A program made the translations under genes and the position numbers. A stretch of DNA of 35,044 bases, taken from positions 2,158 to 37,201 of the forward strand of contig JAIOAS010000011.1 of NCBI GenBank assembly GCA_019873725.1, read 5' to 3'. Shown one piece after another: positions 23,902 to 32,263 of the stretch (position 1 is the stretch's first letter; each line of letters starts with the position of its first letter). The notes under the pieces were generated by a model. The model was not told where the DNA came from and ran no database searches. It worked only from the letters and a program-made list of their open reading frames with translations. Source of the stretch: Chloroflexota bacterium (GTDB lineage: Bacteria; Chloroflexota; Anaerolineae; B4-G1; SLSP01).

Positions 23902-24764
23902 AACCCTGGGGCGTCCTCATCGTCGGCCTGATCCTCGGTCTCGCGGCGGGATTGCTCTACACGTGGGTCATCTCCCCGCCGGAGTACTACGATACCTACC
24001 CGCCGCTGCTGGATAAGCCCTATCGCACCGACTGGATCGAGATGACGGTGTTGGCCTATGGCGCAGAAGGCAACTGGAGCCGCACGCAACTGCGACTGCA
24101 GGGACTCTCGGAAGCGGAAATCCGCCCTATCGCCGCCGCGGCGCTCGATCAAGCCGTCGCCGCGGGCCGGCCGTTGGTGATCCTGCAACGGATGGCTAAA
24201 CTGGCGGCGTTCTACGGCATCGACACCCCCGCCGTCCACATCTACACCGGTGCGGACAGTACCGTCCCGACGCCCGCGCCCACGCCGACCGCCCAGACCA
24301 TCCCCCCCACTTCCGCGCCAACGCCGACGGCCATCCCGCCGACCAACACGCCCTTTCCTGCCCCTACCCTCACCGTCGCAACGCCTATCTCCCCGGCCCT
24401 GAGCGAATTTCATATCGTCTCGCAAACCCTGACCTGCACCACTACGCCGCACATTGCGGTCTCCCTGGTCCTGTCACATACGATCACGGTCCGCCGCCGC
24501 GAGGAGGTAGAATGGCTCCCCCTGCCAGGGCGCGAAGTGTGGCTGCTGTGGGAAGACGGCGCGGACCGCGCCGTGACGGGCTTCAACCCGGAGATGGGGC
24601 CGGGCTACGCGGATTTCACCGTCGCACCGGGCCAGGTCTACAAACTCTACATCGATGTTCCACGCGGGGCGCCGCTCTCGACGATACAGGTCGAACCCTG
24701 CACCGCAGAGGAAGGCGAAGGCTGGATCAGCCGGTTATTGGTGTTTCTGACCCAAGAGGATTAA
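23898..24764 (+). CDS. Membrane-anchored protein of unknown function, long paralogue with stalk
   Basis: 288 residues from a GTG overlapping the previous stop (GTGA), so translation is coupled. It has an N-terminal membrane helix (about 6-28) and the same helical domain as its neighbour (about 30-115). A Thr/Pro/Ala stalk follows (about 122-165), then an extra C-terminal beta-rich domain of about 120 residues containing a Cys (QTLTCTT), EVEWLPLPGREVWLLWEDG and a second Cys near the end (VEPCTAEEG). The two Cys could pair outside the cell. The stalk pushes the last domain away from the membrane. Function unknown; presumably it acts with the short paralogue. Confidence 0.88.
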   Translation: MKPWGVLIVGLILGLAAGLLYTWVISPPEYYDTYPPLLDKPYRTDWIEMTVLAYGAEGNWSRTQLRLQGLSEAEIRPIAAAALDQAVAAGRPLVILQRMAKLAAFYGIDTPAVHIYTGADSTVPTPAPTPTAQTIPPTSAPTPTAIPPTNTPFPAPTLTVATPISPALSEFHIVSQTLTCTTTPHIAVSLVLSHTITVRRREEVEWLPLPGREVWLLWEDGADRAVTGFNPEMGPGYADFTVAPGQVYKLYIDVPRGAPLSTIQVEPCTAEEGEGWISRLLVFLTQED

Positions 24765-24926
24765 CGGCCTGGTTGCCAAAGGCTGTCAACACAATATGGA
24801 GAGACCTTCAGGATGAAAGTCCAGCCCACGCGCGCAAGCCAGACCTGTTTCTACTACACGGCATGGCGCAGGCCATGCGGCTTGACCGTCTAACGAACCC
24901 TATCTCACAACGCCGGTGGTTATACT
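24765..24926 (+). other. Non-coding spacer with one hairpin
   Basis: No gene is supported here. GCATGGC-GCAG-GCCATGC (24861-24878) forms a 7-bp hairpin without a T tract. A TATACT at 24921-24926 lies just before the next gene's start codons and, if a -10 box, would give a leaderless message; no -35 partner is convincing. Confidence 0.4.
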
Positions 24927-24929
24927 GTG

Positions 24930-25859
24930 ATGAAAAAACAATGCTGTAATGTGTTTGTGTTCTGGGTAAGTTTAATCCTGTTGACAGCCTGCGGACCGCA
25001 AACGCCGGTGTCCCCGACAAGGACACCGGCACCCACACTCACCCCGCCCCCCACCCTCACCCCCCTTCCCACGTGGACGCCGACGCTCACGCCGACCCCC
25101 ACCCCGATACCGCCGCTGATTGTCAATGTCACCTGGCCCGAGGCGGTATCCGCGCTTGAGCCGCCACTCGTCATCGCCGACGTGACGCTGCCCCAGGGCA
25201 TCACGGCAGACGTCGCCATCAGCGCCAAAATTTACGATCCAACATCAACGGTTCACACTACCTTTGACCTCGTCCGGCAAAGTAGCAGACGCTACGTTGC
25301 TCCCGCGCCGTTCCAACTGGCGTTGGATGCACCCACAGGGCACTGGTGGCTCGTCGTCCATGTGGAGACAGAATTGGAGGTCGTCGGGGAGCGGATGCTG
25401 CCTTTCCAGCCCGCCCCCATCGAGTTCTACACACTGACAGAGACCCTACCCTCCGGGGTAAACCTGCGCGTGCCGCGAGCTTTTACCGAAGTCACCGCGG
25501 AGGGCAACCAGTATGCCGGCGGGCGCGTGTGGCGGCATGGGAAAGGCGAAATCGCGCTGTGGTGGGCGCCCGGCCCAACCGAGCCGCTGCTTCTCAACAA
25601 CGCCGTGGTGATGCTGGAAGCCACCCACGAGCCGCAGGCACCGTCCAAAGCGGAGTTTGTCGAAGAAACCACGTGGCAAGAACGCCCCGCCTTCCTGTTC
25701 CATGAACAGTGGCCTGGCAGACAGGGTGGACCGGCTGTGGCGTGGGTGATACAGGGGCCTGACGACTGGCTGTACGTTCTCCGCGTCCGCGCTTTGGGTG
25801 TCGAGCCGATCCCTGGGCTACTGCAAGAAATCGCCGCGACGTTCGCCTTCACCGACTAA
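24930..25859 (+). CDS. Thr/Pro-stalk lipoprotein of unknown function
   Basis: 309 residues from the ATG at 24930; a GTG at 24927 directly before it is an alternative, and neither has a clear Shine-Dalgarno site. A signal peptide with lipobox LTAC (Cys about residue 21) predicts lipid anchoring. Residues about 25-60 are an almost pure Thr/Pro stalk. The outer part starts with an Ig-like domain (about 62-155) and ends with a domain of about 150 residues (SGVNLRVPRAFTEV, IALWWAPGPTEPL, WVIQGPDDWLYVLRVRA) that resembles lipid- or protein-binding beta folds, but I cannot assign it. It is convergent with the L,D-transpeptidase gene 76 bp away. Confidence 0.85.
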   Translation: MKKQCCNVFVFWVSLILLTACGPQTPVSPTRTPAPTLTPPPTLTPLPTWTPTLTPTPTPIPPLIVNVTWPEAVSALEPPLVIADVTLPQGITADVAISAKIYDPTSTVHTTFDLVRQSSRRYVAPAPFQLALDAPTGHWWLVVHVETELEVVGERMLPFQPAPIEFYTLTETLPSGVNLRVPRAFTEVTAEGNQYAGGRVWRHGKGEIALWWAPGPTEPLLLNNAVVMLEATHEPQAPSKAEFVEETTWQERPAFLFHEQWPGRQGGPAVAWVIQGPDDWLYVLRVRALGVEPIPGLLQEIAATFAFTD

Positions 25860-25935
25860 AAAACTCACGGGGGCGAGCGAACCAAAAATCCGCCTCAACG
25901 GGTACATTTCAGACCTCGACCTTCAGGGAGGACGC

Positions 25936-27021
25936 TTATGTGATGTTGATCGGTGTACCGACGCGCCGGTTGCTGCGGATGAACTCGTCTTCGTAACCAC
26001 CGATGGGATGCACCCAGCGATAAATCCAGCGCGCGGCCTCACAGGAGACGTTCAGACAGCCATGGCTGCGGCGCACGCCGAAATCGTTGTGCCAGTACGC
26101 GCCGTGGATGGCCGTCCCCACCAGATCGAAGAACGTGTTCCACGGCACCCCCGGCAGATCAAAAATGTCGCCGGGCGCGGGTATGTCTTCCTCTTTCATC
26201 CCCTCGTAAGGCACATTGCTCATGTGACGCGACACCTGCTTGAGCAGGACAGCATGATTGCCGGTCGGCGTCGCCAAATGACCGCCCAGCCCCGACGCAA
26301 CGAGCGTGCGAAAGACGACGTTCTCGCCCTCGAAACACGTGAGCGACTGCTCTTCCAGGTTGACCTCGATGCGCTTGTTCCCCACAAAAGGATGAATGGG
26401 CGCCATCTCTGCGCGGGGGAAGCGGCGCACATCGCGCGCCAGCACCCATTGGTGATTGCCGACGACCTTGGGCGGGTAGTCATCGGCGACTTTGTACCAG
26501 CCGGTGCCCTCAGCGTCGGTGACTGCATCGATCACATGGAACATGGTGCTGCCGTAGAAGCGGTACTTCTTCGCGGCCTGCGGGTGCGGCTCGGTACGCG
26601 CTTCGGTGTAGACCTGCGAAATCTCGCCCCAGAAGCCCCACGGCCCGATGTCGGCGATAAAGGGCTGCGGTGGGTAAATCCGCATCGGCAGCACCCACGC
26701 CGAATGGACGTAGCCCAGATCGGTTTCGTACCACAGATCGTTGTGCCGGCTGAACGGCGCGCGCACTTCCCTCAGGATGCGACAAGATTCGTCGCGCGCC
26801 AGCGTGTTGAGACGTTTGGAGGTCGTGTCGGGTTGCTCGTAGAAAACCACCGGATGGATGGCGCGCCCCATCAGAATGAAGGTATTGGGGTCCGGCTCGG
26901 TGGGATCCATCCGCAACGTTGGATACTGCGCGCGGGCGTGCCAGACCGGCGACAGTGTCGCTGCCGCGGCAGCGCCGGCGATGAGTTTGAGCAGTTGGCG
27001 GCGGGTCAACGTGCGGGCCAT
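25936..27021 (-). CDS. L,D-transpeptidase (YkuD domain) with Tat-type signal
   Basis: 361 residues. Although the frame is open further upstream, the product start is placed at the ATG at 27021 because it begins a twin-arginine signal (TRRQLLKLIAGAAAAATLSP). That start lies 4 bp after the degV stop. An SH3-like segment (about 75-115) precedes the YkuD domain (about 215-340). Its motif IHGAYWHNDFG...RSHGCLNV contains the catalytic His and Cys322. These enzymes form 3-3 cross-links in peptidoglycan or attach proteins to it; they work outside the membrane. Tat export of an L,D-transpeptidase is uncommon. It is probably co-transcribed with degV from the promoter near 27930. Confidence 0.93.
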   Translation of the reverse strand: MARTLTRRQLLKLIAGAAAAATLSPVWHARAQYPTLRMDPTEPDPNTFILMGRAIHPVVFYEQPDTTSKRLNTLARDESCRILREVRAPFSRHNDLWYETDLGYVHSAWVLPMRIYPPQPFIADIGPWGFWGEISQVYTEARTEPHPQAAKKYRFYGSTMFHVIDAVTDAEGTGWYKVADDYPPKVVGNHQWVLARDVRRFPRAEMAPIHPFVGNKRIEVNLEEQSLTCFEGENVVFRTLVASGLGGHLATPTGNHAVLLKQVSRHMSNVPYEGMKEEDIPAPGDIFDLPGVPWNTFFDLVGTAIHGAYWHNDFGVRRSHGCLNVSCEAARWIYRWVHPIGGYEDEFIRSNRRVGTPINIT

Positions 27022-27025
27022 GGCA

Positions 27026-27895
27026 CTAGGGAATCTCCGGGTAATCTGCGAGCGCGGCAAACGCAATCCCCACCATCGTCGGGCCGGTATGCGCGCCCAA
27101 CACGGGCGACATCGTGCCGAGGGGGAGCCAGGTACACTTGAATGTTCTGTCCACTTCCTCACGCAGGAACGCCGCGCCTTCTGGATTGAGGGCGTGGATA
27201 ATCTGGACGCGCAGAGGCGTGCCGGGCGCATGCTTCTTGAGCATCAACTTGACCAGTCCCCTGAGCGCCCCATGGAACGTGCGTGCCATGCCCAGTTGCT
27301 CGTAATTGCCGATATCCTTCGTCACGCCAATCATCGGCTTGATATGCAGCGCCGAGGCGATCAGCCCCTTCATGTGGCTGATACGCCCGCCGTGAATCAG
27401 GTAGCGCAAATCCTCTAGCGTGTAGATGCTGTCGCTCACCGCTACGATGCGCTGAATCAAATCGACGATGCGTTCCACAGGCCACCCTGCCTTGATGGCG
27501 CGGGCCGCCGCCGACACCTGCCAGCCCACCACAGCAGAGAGTGTCTTACAATCCACAACGGTGACATTAGCCTCCGGCACCATTGCCGCGCCCGCTTTCG
27601 CCGCATTAACCGAGCCGCTCAATCCCGACGACATCTGAAGCGACAGGATGTCCGGATCAGTAGCGGCCAGTTTGCGGTACATTTCGGCAAAGTCTCCCGA
27701 TGAAGGCTGCGATGTTGTCGGGAAAGCCCCCGTCTCTTGCAAGAGCCGGTAGAGTTCCTCAGATTGAATATCCAGGCCGCTTTTATACGTCTTCCCCTCG
27801 AGCGTGATCGTGTGACGCACAGGGTTCAACGGTATGTCGGGCATTTCTTCCGGCGGCAAATACAAATCCATTCCACTATCCGTGACGATCTGCAT
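27026..27895 (-). CDS. DegV family fatty-acid-binding protein
   Basis: 289 residues. The ATG at 27895 is chosen because AAAGGAGG lies 6-8 bases upstream and a promoter ends just above it; a longer frame from 27961 would begin inside the promoter. Family motifs in order: IVTDSGMDL, TSQPSSGDF, SSGLSGSVNAAK, and HGGRISHMKG, which line the fatty-acyl pocket. DegV/FakB proteins present exogenous fatty acids to the kinase FakA; no FakA homologue is in this window. The unusual neighbour is the L,D-transpeptidase 4 bp downstream; a functional link is not evident. Confidence 0.95.
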   Translation of the reverse strand: MQIVTDSGMDLYLPPEEMPDIPLNPVRHTITLEGKTYKSGLDIQSEELYRLLQETGAFPTTSQPSSGDFAEMYRKLAATDPDILSLQMSSGLSGSVNAAKAGAAMVPEANVTVVDCKTLSAVVGWQVSAAARAIKAGWPVERIVDLIQRIVAVSDSIYTLEDLRYLIHGGRISHMKGLIASALHIKPMIGVTKDIGNYEQLGMARTFHGALRGLVKLMLKKHAPGTPLRVQIIHALNPEGAAFLREEVDRTFKCTWLPLGTMSPVLGAHTGPTMVGIAFAALADYPEIP

Positions 27896-27932
27896 CTCTC
27901 CCTCCTTTCGCAGTAAAACACGGTTGGGCCTG

Positions 27933-27961
27933 ATTGTACTTGTAATTGATGCACAAGGCAA
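27933..27961 (-). promoter_or_regulatory. Promoter of the degV / L,D-transpeptidase operon
   Basis: On the minus strand: -35 TTGCCT (27961-27956), a 17-bp spacer, and -10 TACAAT (27938-27933). A start near 27926 gives a leader of about 31 nt before the ATG at 27895. Confidence 0.6.
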
Positions 27962-27995
27962 AGCAATGTAAATTGTCGTACACCGAAATCACACC

Positions 27996-28029
27996 AAAAA
28001 CACAAGGCGCAGCTCCTGGCTGCGCCTTG
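27996..28029 (-). terminator. Terminator after the large kinase gene
   Basis: An 11-bp stem (CAAGGCGCAGC and its complement, 28003-28013 with 28019-28029) followed on the minus strand by TGTG and five T. It lies 22 bp after the kinase stop codon and before the degV promoter. Confidence 0.8.
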
Positions 28030-28050
28030 TTCGACAGAAAGCAGTGAGCG

Positions 28051-30603
28051 TTACACGCGAATCTCCCCTTCGCGTTTACCGAAGTTGATCTTGACGCCGG
28101 GCGCCATCGTCATACTGCGCCCCGGTTCCACATCCTTGATCGTCCCATCGCTCAGCGTGATGACCCACTTCTCCAGGGTCAGGTTCCGCAGCCCCCAGAT
28201 ATTTGGATTGGTGGGATGGCGGGTGACTTCGGCGACCGGCACCGAGAAATCATAAGCCTTATCGGGATCCACGTGATGCGGATAGAGCCGGGTGTTATAG
28301 TTCAACATCACCACAGCATCCCCTACCCGCAGACGCGGTGGCAACGCCAAATCGCTATGGCACGACCAGCACGTGCCTGGCTTGCCGCCGGTCGCTTTCA
28401 ACGCAGCCAGATCGTAGAAGTTTTCGGCGCTGCACTGCGCGCAGTAGATGATGGTATCGCGCAGATTCACCAATGCCTTGCGCCACTCACTCGCGCGCAC
28501 GCGCCCACCATAAGGGTCGCGCAGCCCGTTGGTGAACGCCTGCACAAACAGATCGCGGACGAACTGCGGATAAAGCGGCCAGTAATCCTGCACACGGTTG
28601 TGATACCCTGGCACCGGGCGGTTGGTATCGTTATAGGGATCGAAAATGAAGACGGGGTCCGCACCGAAGAGCCGTTGTTCTACCACGCGATCGAAGGCCG
28701 GGACGTTGAGGGCACGTTCGCCTTCCAGGGGATGGTGCACCATCATCATATAGAACAGCAATGTGGAGAGCGTGTGCAGGTCCGACTGGACGCCGGGCGC
28801 AGCCTCACCGCGTACCAGCTCCGGCGCAGCAAAACGCAGCAGGCGGGGCGCGCCGGGCGTGCCTTCCGGCACAATGTTGTCCGCGTAGACAAAGAGCACA
28901 TCGCCCGTATCTGGATCAAAGAAAACGTTACGCGGTGACAGATCGCGGTGACATAAGCCCTTCAGATGCAACGCGGTAAAGCTATCCACGATCCCCAAAA
29001 GCGTCGTCGTCAGGGTGTGGAAGGTCGGCTCCACCCACTGTTTGACCAGGTCTTCGATGTTCCTGAAACGAGGATCGCGCGGTGAGGTGAGGTAGCCGAA
29101 GCCGGGCACATCCGCCGATTCAACCACCGTCGTCGGCCAGAGGAAGCCCGGCGTGGGCGGTCCCTGCTTGATCAGCGTTTCGAGCAGGGCGCGCTTTTCC
29201 GGTGTGGCTTCGGCGGGGAAAATCCACGTCAACATCACCGGTTGCCCATCGACCTCGGCGGCATGCGCATCGGCCTGGCCTTCGGTGCTGACGAACTGAT
29301 CGGCGGTGTAACGCGCAGCCAACATACCCACCCGCCGATCCGGCACGGTGTAGAAGGTGAAGATGCTGGGCGTGGGTTGCGGTGCAGGCTGGGGCGCCGG
29401 CTGTACGACCGGCGCGGGCGTGACGGCCGGCTGGACGGGTGGCGCAACCGGTGCAGGCGCGGGAGCAGCGGGCTGCGGAGCAGGCGTAACCGCTTGCGGT
29501 GCAGGAGCCGCAGGTTGCGGGGCCGGTTGAGGCGCGAAGGTGAGCGGTGTGGGCGGTGGCGTAGGCGCTGCCGTCTGTTGCGCCGCAGCAACGATCTGCC
29601 GCTCGATGACTTCCAACGCCTTGATCGCGGCAGGATTATCCGGCTCCATCGACAGCCACTGGTTGATGGCGAGCTTGGCGGCTTGCAACTTTCCGGCCTT
29701 CAACGCGGCGTCGGCCTTGGCCCGCAGTTGGTCGGCCATCGCCGACAACTTTGCGCCGGTGCTCAGCGGCGTTTCGAGCGCCTTCAGCGCATTCCAGAAC
29801 GCCATTGCATCGGGATAGCGCGTCGTCGGATCGAAGGCCAGCGCCTTGCTCAACACGCCCGCGATGCCTGGCGGGACATCGCTCGGCCAGGTCTGGGGGA
29901 ACTGTGGCCCTTGGGCGTGCGCGTGCATGGCCTGCATCACGCTGGCGTCCTCGAACAGCTTCTTCCCCATCAACATCTCATACGTGATACAGCCAAGCGC
30001 GTAAATGTCGGCAGGAATTTCAGGAGGCGCGGTCTCCCACACCTCCGGCGCGATGTAGGCCAGCGTACCGACCAGGCCGCCTTCGAGACGGCTCAGCCCC
30101 ACACTGTTGGCGGCCATCAAGCGCGTCAGCCCGAAATCCATCAACAGCGGGCCGCCGGGCGGATCGATGAGGATGTTCGCCGGTTTGAGGTCGCTGTGCA
30201 CGAGACCCTGGCTATGCGCGTAATTCAACGCCTCACAGACAGACTTGAGGAACGGCAGCGCCTTGTCCCACGGCACCCGCTGTCCGGTGTGCGCGGCAAT
30301 GGCTTCGGCCAGACTACCATCCCGCGCCAACTGTGTCACCTGGTAAAGATCCGTCTCCGTCTCACCGATGTCGTAAATGGGCGTGAGATGAGGGTGTTGA
30401 AGACGGGCGGCGGCATGCAAATTGTCGCGCAGGCGGGCGACCCACGCTTCATCCTGCAACAACAACGGATCGAAAAATTTGATAGCCACCAGCCGTCCGA
30501 TGCTCGTGTCTTCGGCGCGGTACACCGTGGCAAAACGCCCCTTGCCCAACACGCCCAACACGCGATATTTGCCTAAACTCGGAAGAGTAACGCCTGTGTT
30601 CAT
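28051..30603 (-). CDS. Ser/Thr kinase fused to a pseudokinase, zinc ribbon and FHA-like tail
   Basis: 850 residues, with AAGGGGGG upstream of the ATG. Residues 12-280 are a PknB-type kinase with GKGRFATVY, Lys42 in VAIK, DFG at 156-158 and APE; its catalytic loop is HSDLKPAN, so it is non-RD. A helical segment (about 285-342) and a Pro/Ala/Gln linker (about 345-412) follow. Residues about 418-715 are a second kinase fold that aligns with the protein encoded upstream. Here the glycine loop is lost, the VALK Lys is Thr459 and the DFG Asp is Tyr573, although HRD (552-554) is kept; it is probably a pseudokinase. Then comes a zinc ribbon (C721, C724, C745, C748) and a tail with GLRNL...W and KINFGKREGEIRV that resembles an FHA-like domain. 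Neighbour 30697-32010 encodes the unfused paralogue. Confidence 0.92.
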   Translation of the reverse strand: MNTGVTLPSLGKYRVLGVLGKGRFATVYRAEDTSIGRLVAIKFFDPLLLQDEAWVARLRDNLHAAARLQHPHLTPIYDIGETETDLYQVTQLARDGSLAEAIAAHTGQRVPWDKALPFLKSVCEALNYAHSQGLVHSDLKPANILIDPPGGPLLMDFGLTRLMAANSVGLSRLEGGLVGTLAYIAPEVWETAPPEIPADIYALGCITYEMLMGKKLFEDASVMQAMHAHAQGPQFPQTWPSDVPPGIAGVLSKALAFDPTTRYPDAMAFWNALKALETPLSTGAKLSAMADQLRAKADAALKAGKLQAAKLAINQWLSMEPDNPAAIKALEVIERQIVAAAQQTAAPTPPPTPLTFAPQPAPQPAAPAPQAVTPAPQPAAPAPAPVAPPVQPAVTPAPVVQPAPQPAPQPTPSIFTFYTVPDRRVGMLAARYTADQFVSTEGQADAHAAEVDGQPVMLTWIFPAEATPEKRALLETLIKQGPPTPGFLWPTTVVESADVPGFGYLTSPRDPRFRNIEDLVKQWVEPTFHTLTTTLLGIVDSFTALHLKGLCHRDLSPRNVFFDPDTGDVLFVYADNIVPEGTPGAPRLLRFAAPELVRGEAAPGVQSDLHTLSTLLFYMMMVHHPLEGERALNVPAFDRVVEQRLFGADPVFIFDPYNDTNRPVPGYHNRVQDYWPLYPQFVRDLFVQAFTNGLRDPYGGRVRASEWRKALVNLRDTIIYCAQCSAENFYDLAALKATGGKPGTCWSCHSDLALPPRLRVGDAVVMLNYNTRLYPHHVDPDKAYDFSVPVAEVTRHPTNPNIWGLRNLTLEKWVITLSDGTIKDVEPGRSMTMAPGVKINFGKREGEIRV

Positions 30604-30637
30604 AGTCCCCCCTTATCATTTTAGATGGGTTGATTTT

Positions 30638-30673
30638 GATTGGGTGATTTTTCCGTCGCCCAATCACCCAATC
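30638..30673. repeat. Palindromic hairpin between the two kinase genes
   Basis: GATTGGGTGATT (30638-30649) and AATCACCCAATC (30662-30673) form a perfect 12-bp stem with a 12-base loop, in the 93-bp gap between the kinase genes. No T run follows on the minus strand, so it is not a clear terminator. Confidence 0.6.
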
Positions 30674-30696
30674 CTCAATCTCCAAATCTGCAATTC

Positions 30697-32010
30697 TCAG
30701 ACTCTGATTTCGCCTTCTTTTTTGCCGAAATTGATTTTCGTGCCGACGGCCAAACGCACGTTGCGCCCCGGCTCCACGTCGAGGATCGCCCCATCATCGG
30801 TGGTGATCACCCATTTTTCCTTGCTCAGGTTTCGCAGTCCCCAGATCGACGGGTCGGTAGGGTGTTGGTTGACTTCAGCAACAGGATGGGAGAAATCGTA
30901 CAGCCGGTCGGTGTCCACATGATGGGGGTAGAGCTTAGTGTCCCAGTTCAACATTACGATGGCGTCCTCAATGCGAATGCGCGGCGGCAGGACGAGTGGC
31001 GCTTTACACGCCCAACACTCACCGGGATTGCCGGTCGCCTTGAGCCTCTCGGCGCTGTAAAAGTTCTCCGCGCCACACTTTGGACAGTAGATAATGGCGT
31101 CGCGCATGCGCGCCATCGCTGCACGCCACTCACTTTCGCGGATGCGCATCTGGGGATCGTGCAATCCGATCGTAAATGCCTTGGTGAAGAGATCGCGAAT
31201 GAAAACCGGATAGAGGGGCCAGAACGTCAAGGCGTTATCGTGGAAGCCTTCCACCGGGCGGTTGCTGTCATCGTTGGGATCGAAGATGAACAGCGGATCG
31301 GTCCCGTACAGCTTGTTCATCGCGGGCAGGTCGAGGCATTTGATGCTGCTCTCACGCTTGCCTTCCAGCGGGTGGTGCACCATGAGCATGTAGAAGAGCA
31401 ACACGGCCAACGAATAAAGGTCGGTCTGCATACTGGGGCGCGCCTCGCCGCGCACGATCTCCGGCGCCATAAAGCGGGGCGTGCCGAGAACGCCGCCCTC
31501 GGTTGCGCCATCGACGGCCACGTTGTCATTGTCGCAGATGAGGATCTCGCCCGTATTTGGCTCGAAGAAGACGTTGCCGAAGGAAATATCGCGGTAGCAA
31601 TACCCCATCGCATGCAGCCCCAGAAAGCTATTCGCCAGTTCCAGCCCTGCCGTCGCCAAAGCGCGGAACGTGGGTTCGGCCAGGCGCTTCATCAGATCGA
31701 CGATGCTTTTGTACTGCGGCCCGCGCAAGGGCATGATGTAGCCAAAGCCAGGCACGTCCGCAGACTCGGTCAGCTCGATGGGCCAGAGAAACTTCTCGCT
31801 GGGGGGGCCTTTTTTGATCAGAACTTCCAACGCCGCGCGCTGCTCGGCAGTGGCCTGCGCCGGGAAATACCATTTGAGCGCCACCTTCTGTCCGCTCAAG
31901 TCCGCGCGGTAGACTTCGCCCTGTCCACCGCCGCCGAGGAATTTCTCGGCAGTACAGGCCATGCGGGATGTGACCGTCTGGACGGTCTGACCTTCTTTCA
32001 AAATGTGCAT
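30697..32010 (-). CDS. Protein kinase with zinc ribbon and FHA-like tail
   Basis: 437 residues; ATG with AGGAGG 6 bases upstream. The kinase domain (about 15-305) has a glycine loop GGGGQG (26-31), Lys46 in VALK, a catalytic loop YRDISFGN (139-146), Asp160 in CDND in place of DFG, and APE (182-184), so the key catalytic residues are kept in divergent form. After it come a zinc ribbon (C309, C312, C332, C335) and a C-terminal domain with GLRNLSKEKW and KINFGKKEGEIRV, FHA-like by pattern. This architecture resembles kinases I recall from TerY/PP2C-associated triads, but no vWA or phosphatase gene is in the window. It is paralogous to residues 418-850 of the downstream kinase. Its leader carries a GACTA array. 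Confidence 0.92.
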   Translation of the reverse strand: MHILKEGQTVQTVTSRMACTAEKFLGGGGQGEVYRADLSGQKVALKWYFPAQATAEQRAALEVLIKKGPPSEKFLWPIELTESADVPGFGYIMPLRGPQYKSIVDLMKRLAEPTFRALATAGLELANSFLGLHAMGYCYRDISFGNVFFEPNTGEILICDNDNVAVDGATEGGVLGTPRFMAPEIVRGEARPSMQTDLYSLAVLLFYMLMVHHPLEGKRESSIKCLDLPAMNKLYGTDPLFIFDPNDDSNRPVEGFHDNALTFWPLYPVFIRDLFTKAFTIGLHDPQMRIRESEWRAAMARMRDAIIYCPKCGAENFYSAERLKATGNPGECWACKAPLVLPPRIRIEDAIVMLNWDTKLYPHHVDTDRLYDFSHPVAEVNQHPTDPSIWGLRNLSKEKWVITTDDGAILDVEPGRNVRLAVGTKINFGKKEGEIRV

Positions 32011-32030
32011 AGTGTACCTCCTGCAAACAC

Positions 32031-32064
32031 AGTCAAGTAGTCGTTAGTCAGGTAGTCTATAGTC
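32031..32064 (-). repeat. GACTA array in the leader of the smaller kinase gene
   Basis: Read on the minus strand: GACTATA GACTACCT GACTAAC GACTACTT GACT, ending 8 bases before the AGGAGG at 32022-32017. Confidence 0.85.
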
Positions 32065-32110
32065 AAATTTTCGCGCATTGACAACAAATTGCAACAAGGT
32101 CAATCCTGCC

Positions 32111-32263
32111 GGGTGCATTTCAGAATAGGGGCGACTTTTCTTAAATTGCACCGCAGAGCACGCAGCGTCCGCAGAGTTACTGGAAATTTCTCCGCGCTCT
32201 CAGCGAACTCTGCGGTTAAATAAGACGCTTATCTGGCTTTTGCCCCCGAATTGAAATGCACCC
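32111..32263 (-). mobile_element. MITE-like element, copy 2 (153 bp), inside the deaminase gene end
   Basis: Same length as copy 1 and matching it at about 144 of 153 positions, with the same inverted ends. It is flanked by a 9-bp direct repeat AATCCTGCC (32102-32110 and 32264-32272). Its right 35 bp are translated as the last 11 codons and stop of the deaminase gene. It also fills most of the gap before the kinase gene. Confidence 0.9.

Noticed and set aside
25798-27141. A 447-codon plus-strand frame opposite the L,D-transpeptidase
   Set aside because: The YkuD catalytic motif and Tat signal are on the minus strand; this is its antisense shadow.
27022-27231. Longer L,D-transpeptidase N-terminus from 27231
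   Set aside because: The extra 70 codons overlap degV and would bury the Tat signal that starts at 27021.
27896-27961. Longer DegV N-terminus from 27961
   Set aside because: The extra 22 codons cover the promoter and the ribosome site of the ATG at 27895, and DegV proteins start with the IVTDS strand.
29242-30576. A 444-codon plus-strand frame opposite the large kinase
   Set aside because: The translation is Arg-rich low-complexity; the minus strand encodes clear kinase motifs throughout. Shadow frame.
30640-32040. A 466-codon open frame on the plus strand, longer than the kinase opposite it
   Set aside because: It mirrors the kinase on the other strand, has no domain motifs or ribosome site, and its translation is rich in Arg, His and Gly as expected for an antisense shadow in GC-rich DNA.
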